Shown here one piece after another: positions 21,940 to 32,850 of a stretch of DNA of 64,000 bases. Every line of letters begins with the position of its first letter. Position 1 is the stretch's first letter. Origin of the DNA: Allium sativum (lineage: Eukaryota > Streptophyta > Magnoliopsida > Asparagales > Amaryllidaceae); the NCBI GenBank assembly GCA_030737875.1, contig CM060919.1, positions 809,225,660 through 809,289,659 of the forward strand, read 5' to 3'. The position numbers and the translations under genes are program-made. A model generated the notes under the pieces. It had not been told where the DNA came from and ran no database searches. It saw nothing but the letters and a program-made list of their open reading frames with translations.

Positions 21940-22934
21940 AAGTCGAACACCTCATAATTAAGAATTGAGTTCAATCCCATCTCATAGATAGGAGTGCGGT
22001 ATCTATCCCTATAAATCCTTATAACATAGGGATCAACATTGGTTCAACACTATCTAATTAAGTGCTACAATCCGTTTGGTAGGTCCCCATTCTTCGTAAG
22101 TCGGATTGCCATGCTAATTAGTTGGAGGAGTTGTCTCAATAAAAATCCAAGTGAATGAGTTATTTTTGGTTGAAGTTGATGAGTTTATTTATGTCAAAGG
22201 ATGTATACCTATATGATGCCCACATAAAGTCCAAATCCATATTTAGGCAAATTATGAATGCCATTTAGCTGAATCCACATGATTACATCTTCATATACTA
22301 ATTTGTAATTGAGTTACAAGCCAATCAATCATCTCTTTGGCCTTTCTGCCATGATCATCGAGAAGTTTTTTTAGTTGAATCCGTTATGTAATTGCTTTGT
22401 AAAAACGCAGGTTAACCCTTATTACTCAAGTATTCTTTACGACACAAATGTTTGCTTTGTATAATCTAATTTCGTATCCATATGAGTGTAAGTTTCCATG
22501 AAAATATCCGATTGAATCTCGCAGTTGCTTCAAGCCATTACCTAAGCTACGCGATCTCATTACATGATAATCCAAATCCATAATGTTTAGACATAATATT
22601 GTCCAACTCCATGAGCTTTTCAGATGGTCATCCATATCTACGACATATTCGGGTCGTTATTTATATTTGTGACCACTTATTTAAATCTCCAGTATCTTCG
22701 GATCATTATCCAAATCTATATTCATTGGGCGTTAGACTGAATCCTAGTTGTTATTTAAATTTGTAGCCTCTTCGGACCCTTATGCAAATACATATATGTC
22801 AGTTGTCGGCACTAAATCATAGTTCATAGTCAGTTCGCTCAATCGATCGCCTCTCCAGGCACTTGCTAAGCCCACTCTAATTGCTCTTTGATGAATGAGG
22901 CTTAACGACGAATAATCGGTCACTCTTCAACGAA

Positions 22935-23564
22935 GCATATAATACCCTGCTCCGGCACCCTTATTCAGAGGCAACGATGCCATATCTAATACATAGTGTT
23001 ATTGCAATAGTATCATGATTTAACAAAATCATATCGTAATATAGAATTATTTTATTAAGTGGAAGAGATATTATACATTCACTTCGTCATACGACACGAT
23101 TACATGAGATCCAATAATCTAACCATCACCAAATTATACATATGGACATACAAAAGGGATAATAAACATAATACAGGTCAATCATTTTGGTATGCATCTT
23201 TCTAACTTCTAAGGTTAAACTGTTAACCATCTACACATGAAATGTTGAGTGTAGCATCATGAGCAACATCAACCCGTTAAGATAGACATTAAGCTAGTTT
23301 TCAAGTCATGTCATAATGGGTTGTATTAACAAGGTTTTATTTTCAAGTTTCATCAAAGATTATTTCTTTATGTTACTACCAAATTAAAGTTCAAAGTAAT
23401 ATTTATGGGAAACCTTCAATTATTATCCATGTATTAGTCAAACATGTTTGCAACAGTAATTTCAGCACGGTTTTTTTAATCTACAACAAGCATCATACTA
23501 AACTAAATACACGGTGATGAATTTAAACCACACACTTGATTTGGATTAAATCCAATTGCGATCA
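22935..23564 (-). repeat. Diverged LTR-like remnant related to the gypsy LTR
   Basis: The stretch parallels the PBS-side part of the LTR at 19,736 onward. Shared features in the same order include TTATTCAGAGGC..GATGC, a GTGCTAATAG/GTGTTATTGC block, AGTATCA..ACTTAACA, TGGAAGAG..TTATACA, ATATGGACATA, and farther on GTGTAGCATCATGAGCA. Similarity is clearly lower than between array units, so this is an older or distinct family member. No open coding region of significance is present; a 69-codon ORF at 22,426-22,635 is not convincing. Confidence 0.6.
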
Positions 23565-24220
23565 CACTACAAGAGACATAGTGATTTCCAACGGTCAAGG
23601 ACCGTTGGCGGCCATTGGAAACCGTTGATAAAGCCATTGATATACGCGTCAACGGTTTCCAATGACATCCAATGCCTCCAACGACTTCCAAATTTATAAC
23701 AAAGTCACGTGAATTTCATGTTGGACTAGTAAACTGTTGGAAACCGTTGATAGCCGATGAAAAATGTTGTTGCAAACCATTAATTATCGTTGAAATATAA
23801 GGACTCGTAAGTCATTGGTAACCATTGGACGCCATTGGAAATCTGGGTATTTTTTTTTATAGATTTCAGATTACTCACTTTCAGCCACCCACAATCTCAT
23901 ATTCATCAAAACAACTCCAATTCAAGCTATACATCACAGTCACAATCACATATATATATATATCCAAACATAATATTATACTGAAATTAGACACAAAACA
24001 TGCACAATACATAGCATAAATCAATATTTACAAAACACATTAACCCAACATCATCAACACAGCATATATGTACATACATCCCAATATCATCAACCCAGCG
24101 TCAAAATAAACAGTCATCCAACACCACGTCCAAAACATCTTCACTGACACTGCATCAACACATACAAACCATCATAATGTATCAAGCCTAATCCTCACCC
24201 ACTCTCAACCCCGACCTTTT
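23565..24220 (+). mobile_element. CACTA element left end, truncated
   Basis: It begins with the CACTA-type terminus CACTACAAGAGA and then carries many subterminal copies of CCAACGG/CCGTTGG and CCATTGGA in both orientations, typical of CACTA (En/Spm) transposons. After about 250 bp comes AC-rich sequence resembling the interior of the CACTA at 56,885 (ATCATAATGTATCAAGCCT near 24,172). No right terminus is found; LINE sequence begins at about 24,220. It is either truncated or a chimera that picked up LINE DNA. Confidence 0.75.
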
Positions 24221-24990
24221 CACTTATGATTCAAGGCATTCCAAAAGGGCACATCGCTTCTAATAGGGGGATTTGACAAGGAGATCCACTATCTCCTTAT
24301 TTATTTGCAATCGCCATGGAGTACTTCACATACTTAATGAACGAAGTTACGTGCATTAAACACTTCTTGCCAGCATCGAAGACTACACCGGCTATCACTC
24401 ATCTTTTCTACACTGATGATCTAATGGTATTTGGAAAATCTACAATTTCATGTGCTACAACCCTTCAACATATATTTCACAAGCCGAGTTACCATGCAGG
24501 CTTATCAGTGAATAATTATAAGACTAAATTATATTTCAGTAAAACTGTGAACAATTCCCATCAAATTCATGGTTTATTCGGTTTTCCAATTGGTGATTTT
24601 CCTTTAAAATATCTAGGTGTTCCATTGTCCTCCTCTTATCTACGTCATAATGATTGTCTGATTCTCATTAAAAAGGTACAGGACAAGTTATAGGCGTGGC
24701 AAGTAAAACTGCTTAGCTTTGTAGGAAGGACTGAACTACTACTCTCTGTGATAACACCTATGGTCTTGTATTAGCTACTTGTTTATCAATTACCAGACCA
24801 CACCCTTGATAAATTACAAGCTTTTCTTTAGGTAAGTGGAAGTCATAAGGTGGCATGGCATATCTTGTGTAAACCCAAAACAGAAGGAGGAATTGGCTTA
24901 AAGCATTTTCGTGACTTAAAAAAGACGACATGCATTTAATTGGTTTGGAATTTCTCAACTAAGCCTAATTTATGGAAAATATAGATGTAT
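24220..24990 (+). pseudogene. LINE reverse transcriptase fragment A
   Basis: Plus-strand coding-like sequence carries non-LTR RT blocks: IPKGHIASNRGI, a stop, then QGDPLSPYLFAIAMEYF (24,270-24,330), the active-site block HLFYTDDLMVFG (LINEs usually have YADD; Ala is Thr here), LSVNNYKTKLYFS, and KYLGVPLSSSYLRHNDC. It continues through stops to a KPKTEGGIGLKHFRDLKK stretch near 24,870-24,925. It has no start, several stops and no endonuclease part, so it is a 5'-truncated relic. Its first 230 bp are also in the right composite copy. Confidence 0.82.
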
Positions 24991-26960
24991 AATCGGTATT
25001 GCAATGGGAGACATTCTCGATTTTGATTCAAGGTGCGCCAAAAGGATTCATTAAGTCAAATAGGGGAATAAGACAAGGTTATCCACTCTCCTGTGCTATG
25101 GAATTTTTTTCATTCAATATGGAAGAAGCTTATCTACAACACAAATTTATACCTGTTCATAGTTTTGATCTTGTGGTTTCTCACCTTTTATATGCTGATG
25201 ACCTCATGGTATTTGAAAAATGTTTACCTTCATGTGCAAATGTTTTAAAGGATATTTTTTGTAAATTAAAACCATACAGTGGCTTATTTGTTAGTACTTT
25301 GAAGACTAAGATATATTTCAGTGCGGATGCAAGATATTCTAGCGAAGTTTCTGAAATTTTGGGTTTACAAAGTAGCTTGCTCCCTGTTAAATATTTAGGA
25401 GTTCCATTGTCATCCAACTATGTACACTACCATGATTGTCAATCTGTACTACATAGAGTTCAGTAGAAAATTCTAGCATGGGATGTTTTTTTTTTTTTTT
25501 TTTGAGTTTTGCTGGTTGAGCTTAGTTAATTTAATCAGTTATAACTTCTATAGTATTATACTAATTGTTTGTTTACCAACTTCCTGAACACATTATTGAT
25601 ATGCTACACATGATGCGTTCTAATTTTTTTGGGGGGAGTTCTTTACACAAAATTAGTCGGGAGAAATTATGTTTGACAAAATTAGAGGGTGGCGTGGGTT
25701 TAAAATCTTTTGTAGATCTTAAGAAGGTTGCTGGCATAAAATTATTGTGGAAATACTTGTCAAATTCTTCGATGTGGAGTGAATGGATGAAAAAGGAATA
25801 TTGTTGTGGCAAGATGTTTTGGTATATGAGTATTGATAAAAACTCATCTAGTACATGGAAGTCAATTTTGAGATTAAGAACAAGTGGTAAACATCTTTTT
25901 AATAAAGTTATAGCTACAGGTTCGTTATGGTATGACCCTTGGATAAATAGCAAGTATTTGGTGGATTTATTGGGGATTTCGAGGCTTCAGCAGATAGGAA
26001 GATGGGATGAAATGGTAGATTCTATTGTATGTGATGGTAGGATATAGGGTAATCTCCATACTGCAACTAGAGAGGTACTGCATCTTGTAAACTCTGTTAC
26101 TTTGAATGTTAATTCTCAGGTTGATTTCTATAAATGGGGCGAAGAAGGGAAATTTCTTTTAATAAAGCATGGAATTATGATAAAAGTCATGAGCCTGTGA
26201 AGAAATGCATGAAAGCTATTTAGCACTCAAAAAATTCAATAAGAATGTCTTTTATATCTTTTTTAGCAGTGCAGGATAGATTTAATACCAAAGATAGGTT
26301 AGTGAGATTTGGAATTCTTTCTTAAAGCACTTGTGTGCTATTTCATAACGGTTTAGAATTTGTAAACCACTTGTTCTTTGAATGTGATTATGTGATGTTT
26401 ATATGGAGTTGTTTGTTGATGAAGTTGGGAGTGAATATTCATGCGATGGGATCAATTAAAGAGGAGGGTTTGAAGTTATTACTCAAATTTCAAGTGAAGG
26501 ATCAGCGCTTAGATGTTCTTGTGCAGTCTTAACAACAACTATTTACCAGACTTGGAAGAAGGGAAACGTAAGATGTTTTAGCAGTCGAAGTATAAGTAAA
26601 GGGGTGAGATTAAAGATGATAGAGAGGAAGATTTATTATCTGATTAAAGACAGTTGGTCGAAGACTAAATTCACATATGAAAATGCAGATTTTTTGAAGA
26701 GATGGGGTATAGAAATATTGGATGTTGGTTAATTTGTATTTGCTATATGATTGTTTTCTGTTTAGCTTACGTGTGAGTCAAGATGAGAGGATGTAAATGC
26801 GATATTGTGTTTGTTTGCAGTGGTTTGATCTTTGTACTATTAATATATGGAGTTTATATGTGCTCTTTTCCCTTATGTCGCACCCATTTAGCTTAGGGGG
26901 GCATAAGGTTTTGATGAGGCATATAAACAGAGTATATGATTTGTTTTTAAAATAAAGTGA
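24991..26960 (+). pseudogene. LINE RT fragment B with 3' end
   Basis: A second LINE piece repeats the same domain: GAPKGFIKSNRGIRQGYPLS, HLLYADDLMVF (intact YADD at about 25,190), VSTLKTKIYFS, KYLGVPLSSNY. A T18 run at 25,487-25,504 interrupts it. It continues with YQLPEHIIDML, LEGGVGLKSFVDLKKV, STWKSILRLR and WYDPWI to 26,047, then a decayed zf-RVT-like end (VNHLFFECDY near 26,365). An untranslated tail with AATAAA near 26,952 runs into TA repeats. Fragments A and B overlap in domain content, so they are two separate insertions or a rearranged pair. No intact ORF. Confidence 0.82.
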
Positions 26961-26994
26961 ACCAATTTTCTATATATATATATGTATATACATA

Positions 26995-27506
26995 TATGGA
27001 TTGCCTTGCATATGGTTAAGATAGGAATGACGGTTTGAATAAATAAGTAGTCCTACATCACAGAATAAATTAAAGGACTGGAGTACAAATATGAGTTGGT
27101 AGACATGTAACGTCAGAGACTCCTTTTGTTATAAGGATATGTATGTCAACTCATATGTATACGCCCAATATGGGAGGAGGGGGACTTTGCTCTGATCGTC
27201 GTTACATAACAGTGGTGTCAGAGCTAAAGGTTATGGACTGGGCCATGCAAGCAAGACTGTACTCCCAAAAGTTACTCGTAGGATGCGAGTCAAGTGGGAT
27301 ACTGTTAGGATTGCTTCGCATGTTGTTAAAATAAGAATAACGGTTTGAATAAATAGTCCCACATCACGGAATAAATTGAAGAAGTGGAGTATAAATATGA
27401 ATTGGTAGACACATAACGTCAAAGATTCATTTTGTTATAAGAATGTGTGTGTCAACTCATATGTGTGCGCCATATGTGGTAGAAGGAGGGTTTGTTCCAA
27501 CCGTCG

Positions 27507-27510
<4 letters not shown>
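26995..27510 (+). mobile_element. TRIM-like miniature LTR retrotransposon (about 0.5 kb)
   Basis: Two direct repeats of about 210 bp (26,995-27,211 and 27,303-27,510) share words such as ACGGTTTGAATAAATA, CACATCAC.GAATAAATT, GTCAACTCATATGT and CGTCGTTA. The first ends TAACA and is followed after one base by TGGTGTCAGAGC, one mismatch from the initiator tRNA-Met PBS. The 91-bp interior ends in a purine-rich AAGTGGGATAC just before the second repeat (TGTTAGGATTG). PBS after the first LTR and PPT before the second fix plus orientation. There is no coding capacity. The end of the second LTR has eroded into a TA tract. Confidence 0.8.
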
Positions 27511-27570
<60 letters not shown>

Positions 27571-27577
27571 GATAAAG

Positions 27578-27742
27578 AGCACTCCAAATAGTGCAGCACC
27601 CCTTTAGCGCCATAATTTCCACCATGCAATCCCCTTTCCCTCTCTTCCCATTAACTCTCTCTCCCTCCACTAACTTGTTTAATAATAAATGAGTGGCTCA
27701 TGTTGAGGGGCTTTAGGGGTGCTACAAAATTGGGGTGCCATG
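27578..27742. mobile_element. MITE-like inverted-repeat element (about 165 bp)
   Basis: The left end (GCACTCCAAATAGTGCAGCACCCC) and the right end, read on the other strand (GGCACCCCAATTTTGTAGCACC), form an imperfect terminal inverted repeat of about 25-30 bp around a pyrimidine-rich, non-coding core. Size and structure fit a MITE. I cannot assign a superfamily because the flanking TA repeats hide any target duplication. Confidence 0.5.
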
Positions 27743-27751
27743 GAAACCTTC

Positions 27752-27817
<66 letters not shown>

Positions 27818-27819
27818 AT

Positions 27820-28190
27820 AGCGGCTATTTAGACATAAAAATTTAACACAAATTAAAAACACAAAATTTCTACCACAAATTTAATTTGTCTTTATATGAG
27901 GAGTGAAAATCATAGGACAATCCAATGATTTATATTTTGTGTCTCTCGGTTTGCGTTAAATTTCTATATCTATATATACTTTCCTATATATATATATGTA
28001 TATATATATAGGGAGCGGCTACAGAGACACAAAATTGGACACAAAACTACGTACATAAAATCTAGACCACAAGATTTGTTTGTCTTTATGTGTGAGCTGT
28101 AATTCAGAGGAAGATCTAATGGCTCAGATTTTGTGTGTTTAATTTTGTATCATTTTTTTGTGTTCATTTTGACTTTTCCATATACATATA
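27820..28190. repeat. Two related small repeats (AGCGGCTA family) in TA tracts
   Basis: Two sequences of about 150-180 bp start with AGCGGCTATTTAGACA (27,822) and AGCGGCTACAGAGACA (28,015). They share ACACAAAA, TTGTCTTTATGTG-like and ATTTTGTGT blocks in the same order and are separated only by TA repeats. They look like two members of one short non-coding family, probably MITEs. No ORF. Confidence 0.5.
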
Positions 28191-28220
28191 TACATACATA
28201 CATACATATATATATATACA

Positions 28221-29331
28221 TGTTGGAAATGAATTAGCAAGAGGAATTTTGGAAGAAGATGGGAAAGCAATCTAAGTCCCACATTATGAAATATGAGTAC
28301 TTACTTCTCTATAGGCTTATATAAATAAAGGAGAAGAGGGATTGTGAATCACAATGTGGCTAAGCCAAGACAAAATATTATATTGATGTCAAATTGGTCC
28401 TAATGCCTTGGGACTTTTGAAGTCCATGACACAATATCATATTGATGTCTAATTGGGCTTAGTGCCTTGGGACTCTTGGAGTCCATGACACAATATCATA
28501 TTGATGTCAAATTGGGCCTGGTGCCTTGGGACTTTTGGAGCCTATGACACGGTATTATATTGATGTCAAATTGGGCTTAGTGCTTTGGGAATTTTGGGGT
28601 CTATGACACGATATTAGTGTCAAAAATTGGGCATTGTGCCTTGGGACTCATGGGGTCTCATGGTTAAATAGGCTGCTGATTACAGTTTGAGCCTATTGAG
28701 CTGAAACGAGTTATTTTGATCAATTTTTGATCTGGCATATCCGTTCTATTGAAGGGATACAACCGTTTCATCATAAATGCGCACATACATTTATGCACCG
28801 CTTGGTTAAAGGGTCGCAACCTTTTCAAGGGTCATTAATGTTCAGATAGGTACCTCCTCCAACATATAAATTTTTGGCCCAAAACAAGACAGAATACAAA
28901 TTAGTTATTCTTCTCAATTTGCTACTTCTTCTTTAAAAGTAATTCTATGTTCAAGTTTCTATAGTCTGCTTCAGTTCGTCGAAGCTCCGTTTGCTGGCAC
29001 TGCACTACGGGGTTGGTCCGTTTTATCCTGGAAAACAAATTATGTGACATCAATCAACGGCAATATTGTTTTAAGGAAACAAAATCATTTCTGGACTCGA
29101 ACATTACTGAAATATCCTTCTTCTAATATGTTGGTGATGGTTCTTTACCGCTCCAATCTAGTGCACAATCGGTCTCGTTTACTGCCATTGCTATAATCAC
29201 AGTTTGACTTGACAATTGTGGCATTAATGAGTAACATTCATAGTTGTTACAGTTTATTTGCAATATAATCATGTATTGACAAAAAGATCTAATTTTGTAA
29301 TACAATCATGTATTGATAAAAAGTTCTAACA
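28221..29331 (+). repeat. Left LTR of copia element 1 (1,111 bp)
   Basis: TG...CA ends. It contains nearly five tandem copies of a 60-65-bp minisatellite at about 28,366-28,660 (ATTGATGTCAAATTGGGC ... CCTTGGGACTTTTGGAG, ending CCATGACACAAT). A TATATAAATAAAGGAG stretch near 28,320 is a possible TATA region. Confidence 0.9.
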
Positions 29332-29384
29332 ATCTTAAAACAATATTGATTATTGCAGACGACAATAAGCTATGTCACGAAATA

Positions 29385-29910
29385 GCAACAATAATTTTAC
29401 ACCGACACAGATAGTGACCAACGCTCTGATTGCGCCAATGGTTCCAACAATGGCTCTGTCTCATGGAGAAAGTCCGGAGAAGTTCGACATCTTTAATTTT
29501 AAGCGTTGACAGCAGAAAAATGTTGCTTTATCTAACAACATTGGGACTTGCCAAATTTTGAATAAATATGTTCCTAAAAGATCAAAAGAAAATTTGGCTG
29601 AAATCTTCAAAAGGGCATTGCTGATATGAATTTATGTGCAGTAATATCAGAATGCAACCTGGAAAGGAACTAACTTTAAATGACGTTCTCTATGTTTCGT
29701 AAATTCATAAGAACCTGATTTCAGGATCATTGCTCTGCAAACATGGTTTAAATTAATCCTTGAAGCTGAGAATGGAGTGTATGTAGTAAGAGGATGTGTG
29801 TGTGATGGTCCATTTAAAGAAAATGTCACCACTATTGTACCACACACTAATATGAATAAAAGTGAATCTTTTGTTTATATTGTTGACTCTTCCAACATGT
29901 GACATTCTAG
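29385..29910 (+). pseudogene. gag: Copia element 1 gag / pre-integrase remnants
   Basis: Short open pieces match copia gag wording: ALSHGESPEKFDIFNFKR near 29,450-29,510. Further on is a pol lead-in: MQPGKELTLNDVLYVS with a stop, then KNLISGSLLCKHGL near 29,650-29,750. Between them most of gag, the zinc knuckle and the protease are missing, so a large internal deletion has occurred. Many stops. Confidence 0.65.
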
Positions 29911-29914
29911 ATTA

Positions 29915-30480
29915 GTGCATGTAAACTTTGATACATTGCACAAATTGATTAATCTAGACACCAATTATAAATGTCAAATTTGTGCAGAAGCAAAATTGAC
30001 AAGAAACTCGTTTCATAATGTTGAACGAGAAAAAGAACCGTTAGATATAATACATACAGATGTATGTGATTTGATGTGTTTAAATAATACAAAGAGGAAG
30101 TTGAGAATTAACTCAACAAGAAAACTGAAGCTTTAAGAAGTGATAGAGGAGGAGAATATGTATTCCCTTTTGAAGAATTTTGCATTGAACATGGTGTTTT
30201 ACACCAAATTACGGCACCATATTCAACTCAATCCAAAGGTATAGCCGAATGGAAAATAAAACTCTTAAAGAAATGATAAATGCTTTATTATGGCTTGCCA
30301 TATAACTTTTGGGGAGAAGCTATTCTTTTAGGAAATCATCTTTTAAATAAAACACCCCGAAAGAAAACATCTAAATCTTCTCATGAACTTTGGAAGAATA
30401 GACCACCATCCTACAAATACTTAAAAGTGTGGGGGTGTCTTGCCAAGGTAGAGGTTACAAAACCAAAGAATGTCAAAAAT
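29915..30480 (+). pseudogene. pol: Copia element 1 integrase (deleted core)
   Basis: The fragment starts in the GAG-pre-integrase/zinc region (HVNFDTLHKLINL ... YKCQICAEAKLTRN) and keeps the first catalytic Asp in IIHTDVCD. It then jumps at about 30,105-30,130 to LRSDRGGEYVF, which holds the second Asp. About 45 residues that normally separate them are missing. The region continues ITAPYSTQSKGIAE (catalytic Glu) and, in another frame, YGLPYNFWGEAILLGNHLLNKTP, ending KYLKVWGCLAKV. Two frameshifts and the core deletion disable it. Confidence 0.8.
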
Positions 30481-31960
30481 AGTTGATTGTGTATTCAATG
30501 GGTATGCGCAAAACAGTGTTGCAAATTGATTTTTTGTACACAAATATGAAATTGATGATATTCATGAAAATACCATTATTGAGTCGATAAACACTAGATT
30601 TTTCAAACATATATTCCCCTTGAAACAGGGTATTGAAAATCGTACACCTAAGAGACCAAGGGAAGATGAAGTTCCTAATTCTCTTGACGATGTTGAACAA
30701 AATAATACTCAGCAACGTAGTGCTGAGCATCAAGTGGAAGAACCAAGAAAAAGTAAGAGGTCAAGGACCTTAAAAACATTTGGATCAGACTTCTATACCT
30801 TTATGTTATAAGATGATCCATTGACATACAAACAAGCTATGTCTTCCAGCGATGCCCCTAAAAGAGGCGATTAACAATAAGGTTGAATCCATTATGTCCA
30901 ATCATACATGGGAATTGATTGATTTACCTTAAGGATGTAAGACCTTGTGTAATAAATGGATATTTAAAAAAGAAATTGAAACCTAATGGTTCAATAGACA
31001 AGTACAAAGCTCGTAGTCCAAGGATGTAAATAAAAGGAAGGCCTGGACTGTCTTGATACATATTCACCAGTAAGATGGATAAGATAGTTTATTGCATCCA
31101 TACGTGATTTAAAAATACATCAAATGGATGTTAATACTGCATTACTGAATAGTGAACTAGAGGAAGAAATCTATATGATACAATCTGAAGGATTTCTAAG
31201 CTCAGAAAATGAGAATAAAGTTTGCAAACTGGTAAAATCACTTTATGACCTTAAATAAGCTCCAAAACAGTGGCATGAGAAGTTTGATAATACTATGTTA
31301 TCATATGGATTCACTATAAATGAATCAGATAATTGTGTATACATAAAACATACACATATTGGATATGTCATTGTTTGTCTTTATGTTGATGACCTATTGA
31401 TCCTAGGCAATAACAAGGCCATAAGAACATCTATAAAGGATACGTTATCCTCTAGATTCAATATGAAAGACCTAGGTTTAGCTGATGTGATATTGGGTGA
31501 AAATTTGTGAAAACACCATAGGGTTATGCATTATCCCAATCGCATTACATCACCAAAATACTTGAAAAATTCAAGCAATATAATGTAACTATTGAAAAAT
31601 CACCAGTAGATATGAACTAAAATTGGGTAAAGAACACTAGTTATGGTATCTACCAATTGGATTAATCTCGTATACTGGGAAGTATCATGTACTGTATTAG
31701 GCCTAAAATTGTATATGCTATAAGCAAACTAAGTAGATTTACCAGCAATCCTGGTAAGCATCATTGGAAAGCGATAATCAAAGTTCTAGGATATCTAAAG
31801 TATACGCAGAGTTATGGTCTATACTATACAAACTATCCTTCAATAGTGGAAGGACACAGATATGGAAATTGGATCAATGGATCACATGATACAAAGTCTA
31901 CAAGTAGATATGTGTTCACATTAGGGAATGGAGCAATTTCATGCAAATCATCCATATAGA
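30481..31960 (+). pseudogene. pol: Copia element 1 reverse transcriptase and RNase H (decayed)
   Basis: After an integrase C-terminal linker (RKSKRSRTLKTFGSDFYTF) comes the copia RT: TYSPV near 31,060, IHQMDVNTALLNSELEEEIYM, LYDLK, then the polymerase site VCLYVDDLLILGNN (31,375-31,420, both Asp kept) and FNMKDLGLADVILG. The frame closes at 31,510. RNase H-proximal sequence continues at 31,687-31,959 (SRFTSNPGKHHWKAI, KVLGYLKYTQSYGLYY). Many stops lie between the pieces. Confidence 0.85.
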
Positions 31961-32850
31961 CTTGTATCGCTAGGTCTACGATGGAATCAGAGTTTATTGC
32001 ACTAGATAAAGCTTCTTAAGAAGCAAAATAGATTCGAAGCTTCTGGGAAGACATTCCTAATTGGAGCAAACTTATGCCTCCGAAATGTGTGCATTATGAT
32101 AGTCAATCAACTATTAGAAGGGCTAATAGTACTTTATACAATGGTAAATCTAGGCATGTTGTCGTAGACATATAACGATAAGACAACTTCTCTCTAACGG
32201 GGTTATCTCAATAGATTACATTTAATCTAAAGATAACTTAGCGGATCCACTTACAAAAGGCTTGCCAAGGGAGAAAGTTCAAATCTTGTCGATGGGAATG
32301 GGGCTAAGGCTTATAGAATAAAGGTTTTTCTAAAATGGAAACCCCACCTAATTGACTGGAGATCCCAAGATCTAGGTTCAAAGGGACAATGAAGTTTAAG
32401 AGAAACTTAATGGCAATGTTACACACAAACCATTTCTATGATAAGTCCGTGCATTACGTGTTGAAAAAGGATAAGTATTAATACTTTTAATGATGTCTGT
32501 ATTTGAGGATTTAGATAATAACATTTATAGAATCACCTATGTAAGTGCGAAGGCACTGCTTCAAAGAGAATTATGAAGCCAAATTCTCTAAGCACTTATG
32601 AGACCAGGCAGGTGTTCAAGGAAAAAATGAACACATACAGAGAGCGAAGGATTATAAGAAACATTTATCGTGTGTTATATACTTTGGAATTACACAAAAG
32701 GCTTACAGTTCAAGGACATTCTATGTCTACCGATTCGTCTGTGATTCAACTAGGTAATCACTAGGAAAGTTCAAGGCCCCATGTGCTACTTTAACCGATG
32801 CGATGAATGATTCGTGAAATTAAGAACGACTGCTCATTCATGTGGGGGGT
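31961..32850 (+). pseudogene. Copia element 1 RNase H end and 3' untranslated region
   Basis: Decayed RNase H motifs run to about 32,290: STMESEFIALDKAS, HYDSQSTI, LYNGKSRH, DNLADPLTKGLP. The rest is the 3' leader to the polypurine tract at 32,841-32,850. It includes a TGACTGGAGATCCCAAGA stretch (near 32,354) that also occurs in copia element 2 (near 41,760), suggesting that the two are from one lineage. The 63-codon ORF at 32,573-32,764 is not supported by anything else. Confidence 0.75.

Larger units (their letters stand above)
21940..24452 (+). repeat. Composite segment, left copy (old LTR-like DNA + CACTA end + LINE RT)
   Basis: This 2.5-kb stretch recurs in the same orientation at 60,643-63,150 with scattered differences. 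Parts in order: unclassified sequence (21,940-22,930), an LTR-like stretch related to the neighbouring gypsy LTR, a CACTA left end from 23,565, and the start of a LINE reverse transcriptase from about 24,220. Its first base follows the gypsy LTR directly, while the right copy has further matching-context sequence upstream (ending GGGACC). This indicates that the gypsy element inserted into the left copy. Confidence 0.85.
27511..28220. repeat. TA/GT microsatellite cluster carrying small MITE-like inserts
   Basis: Long (TA)n and (GT)n tracts lie at about 27,508-27,570, 27,754-27,822 and 28,170-28,216. Between them are three short insert-like sequences annotated separately. No coding sequence is supported; a minus ORF of 72 codons here is microsatellite translation. 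Confidence 0.8.

Noticed and set aside
27452..27670. 72-codon minus ORF with IYIYTHTHTH repeats
   Set aside because: Translation of a TA/GT microsatellite.
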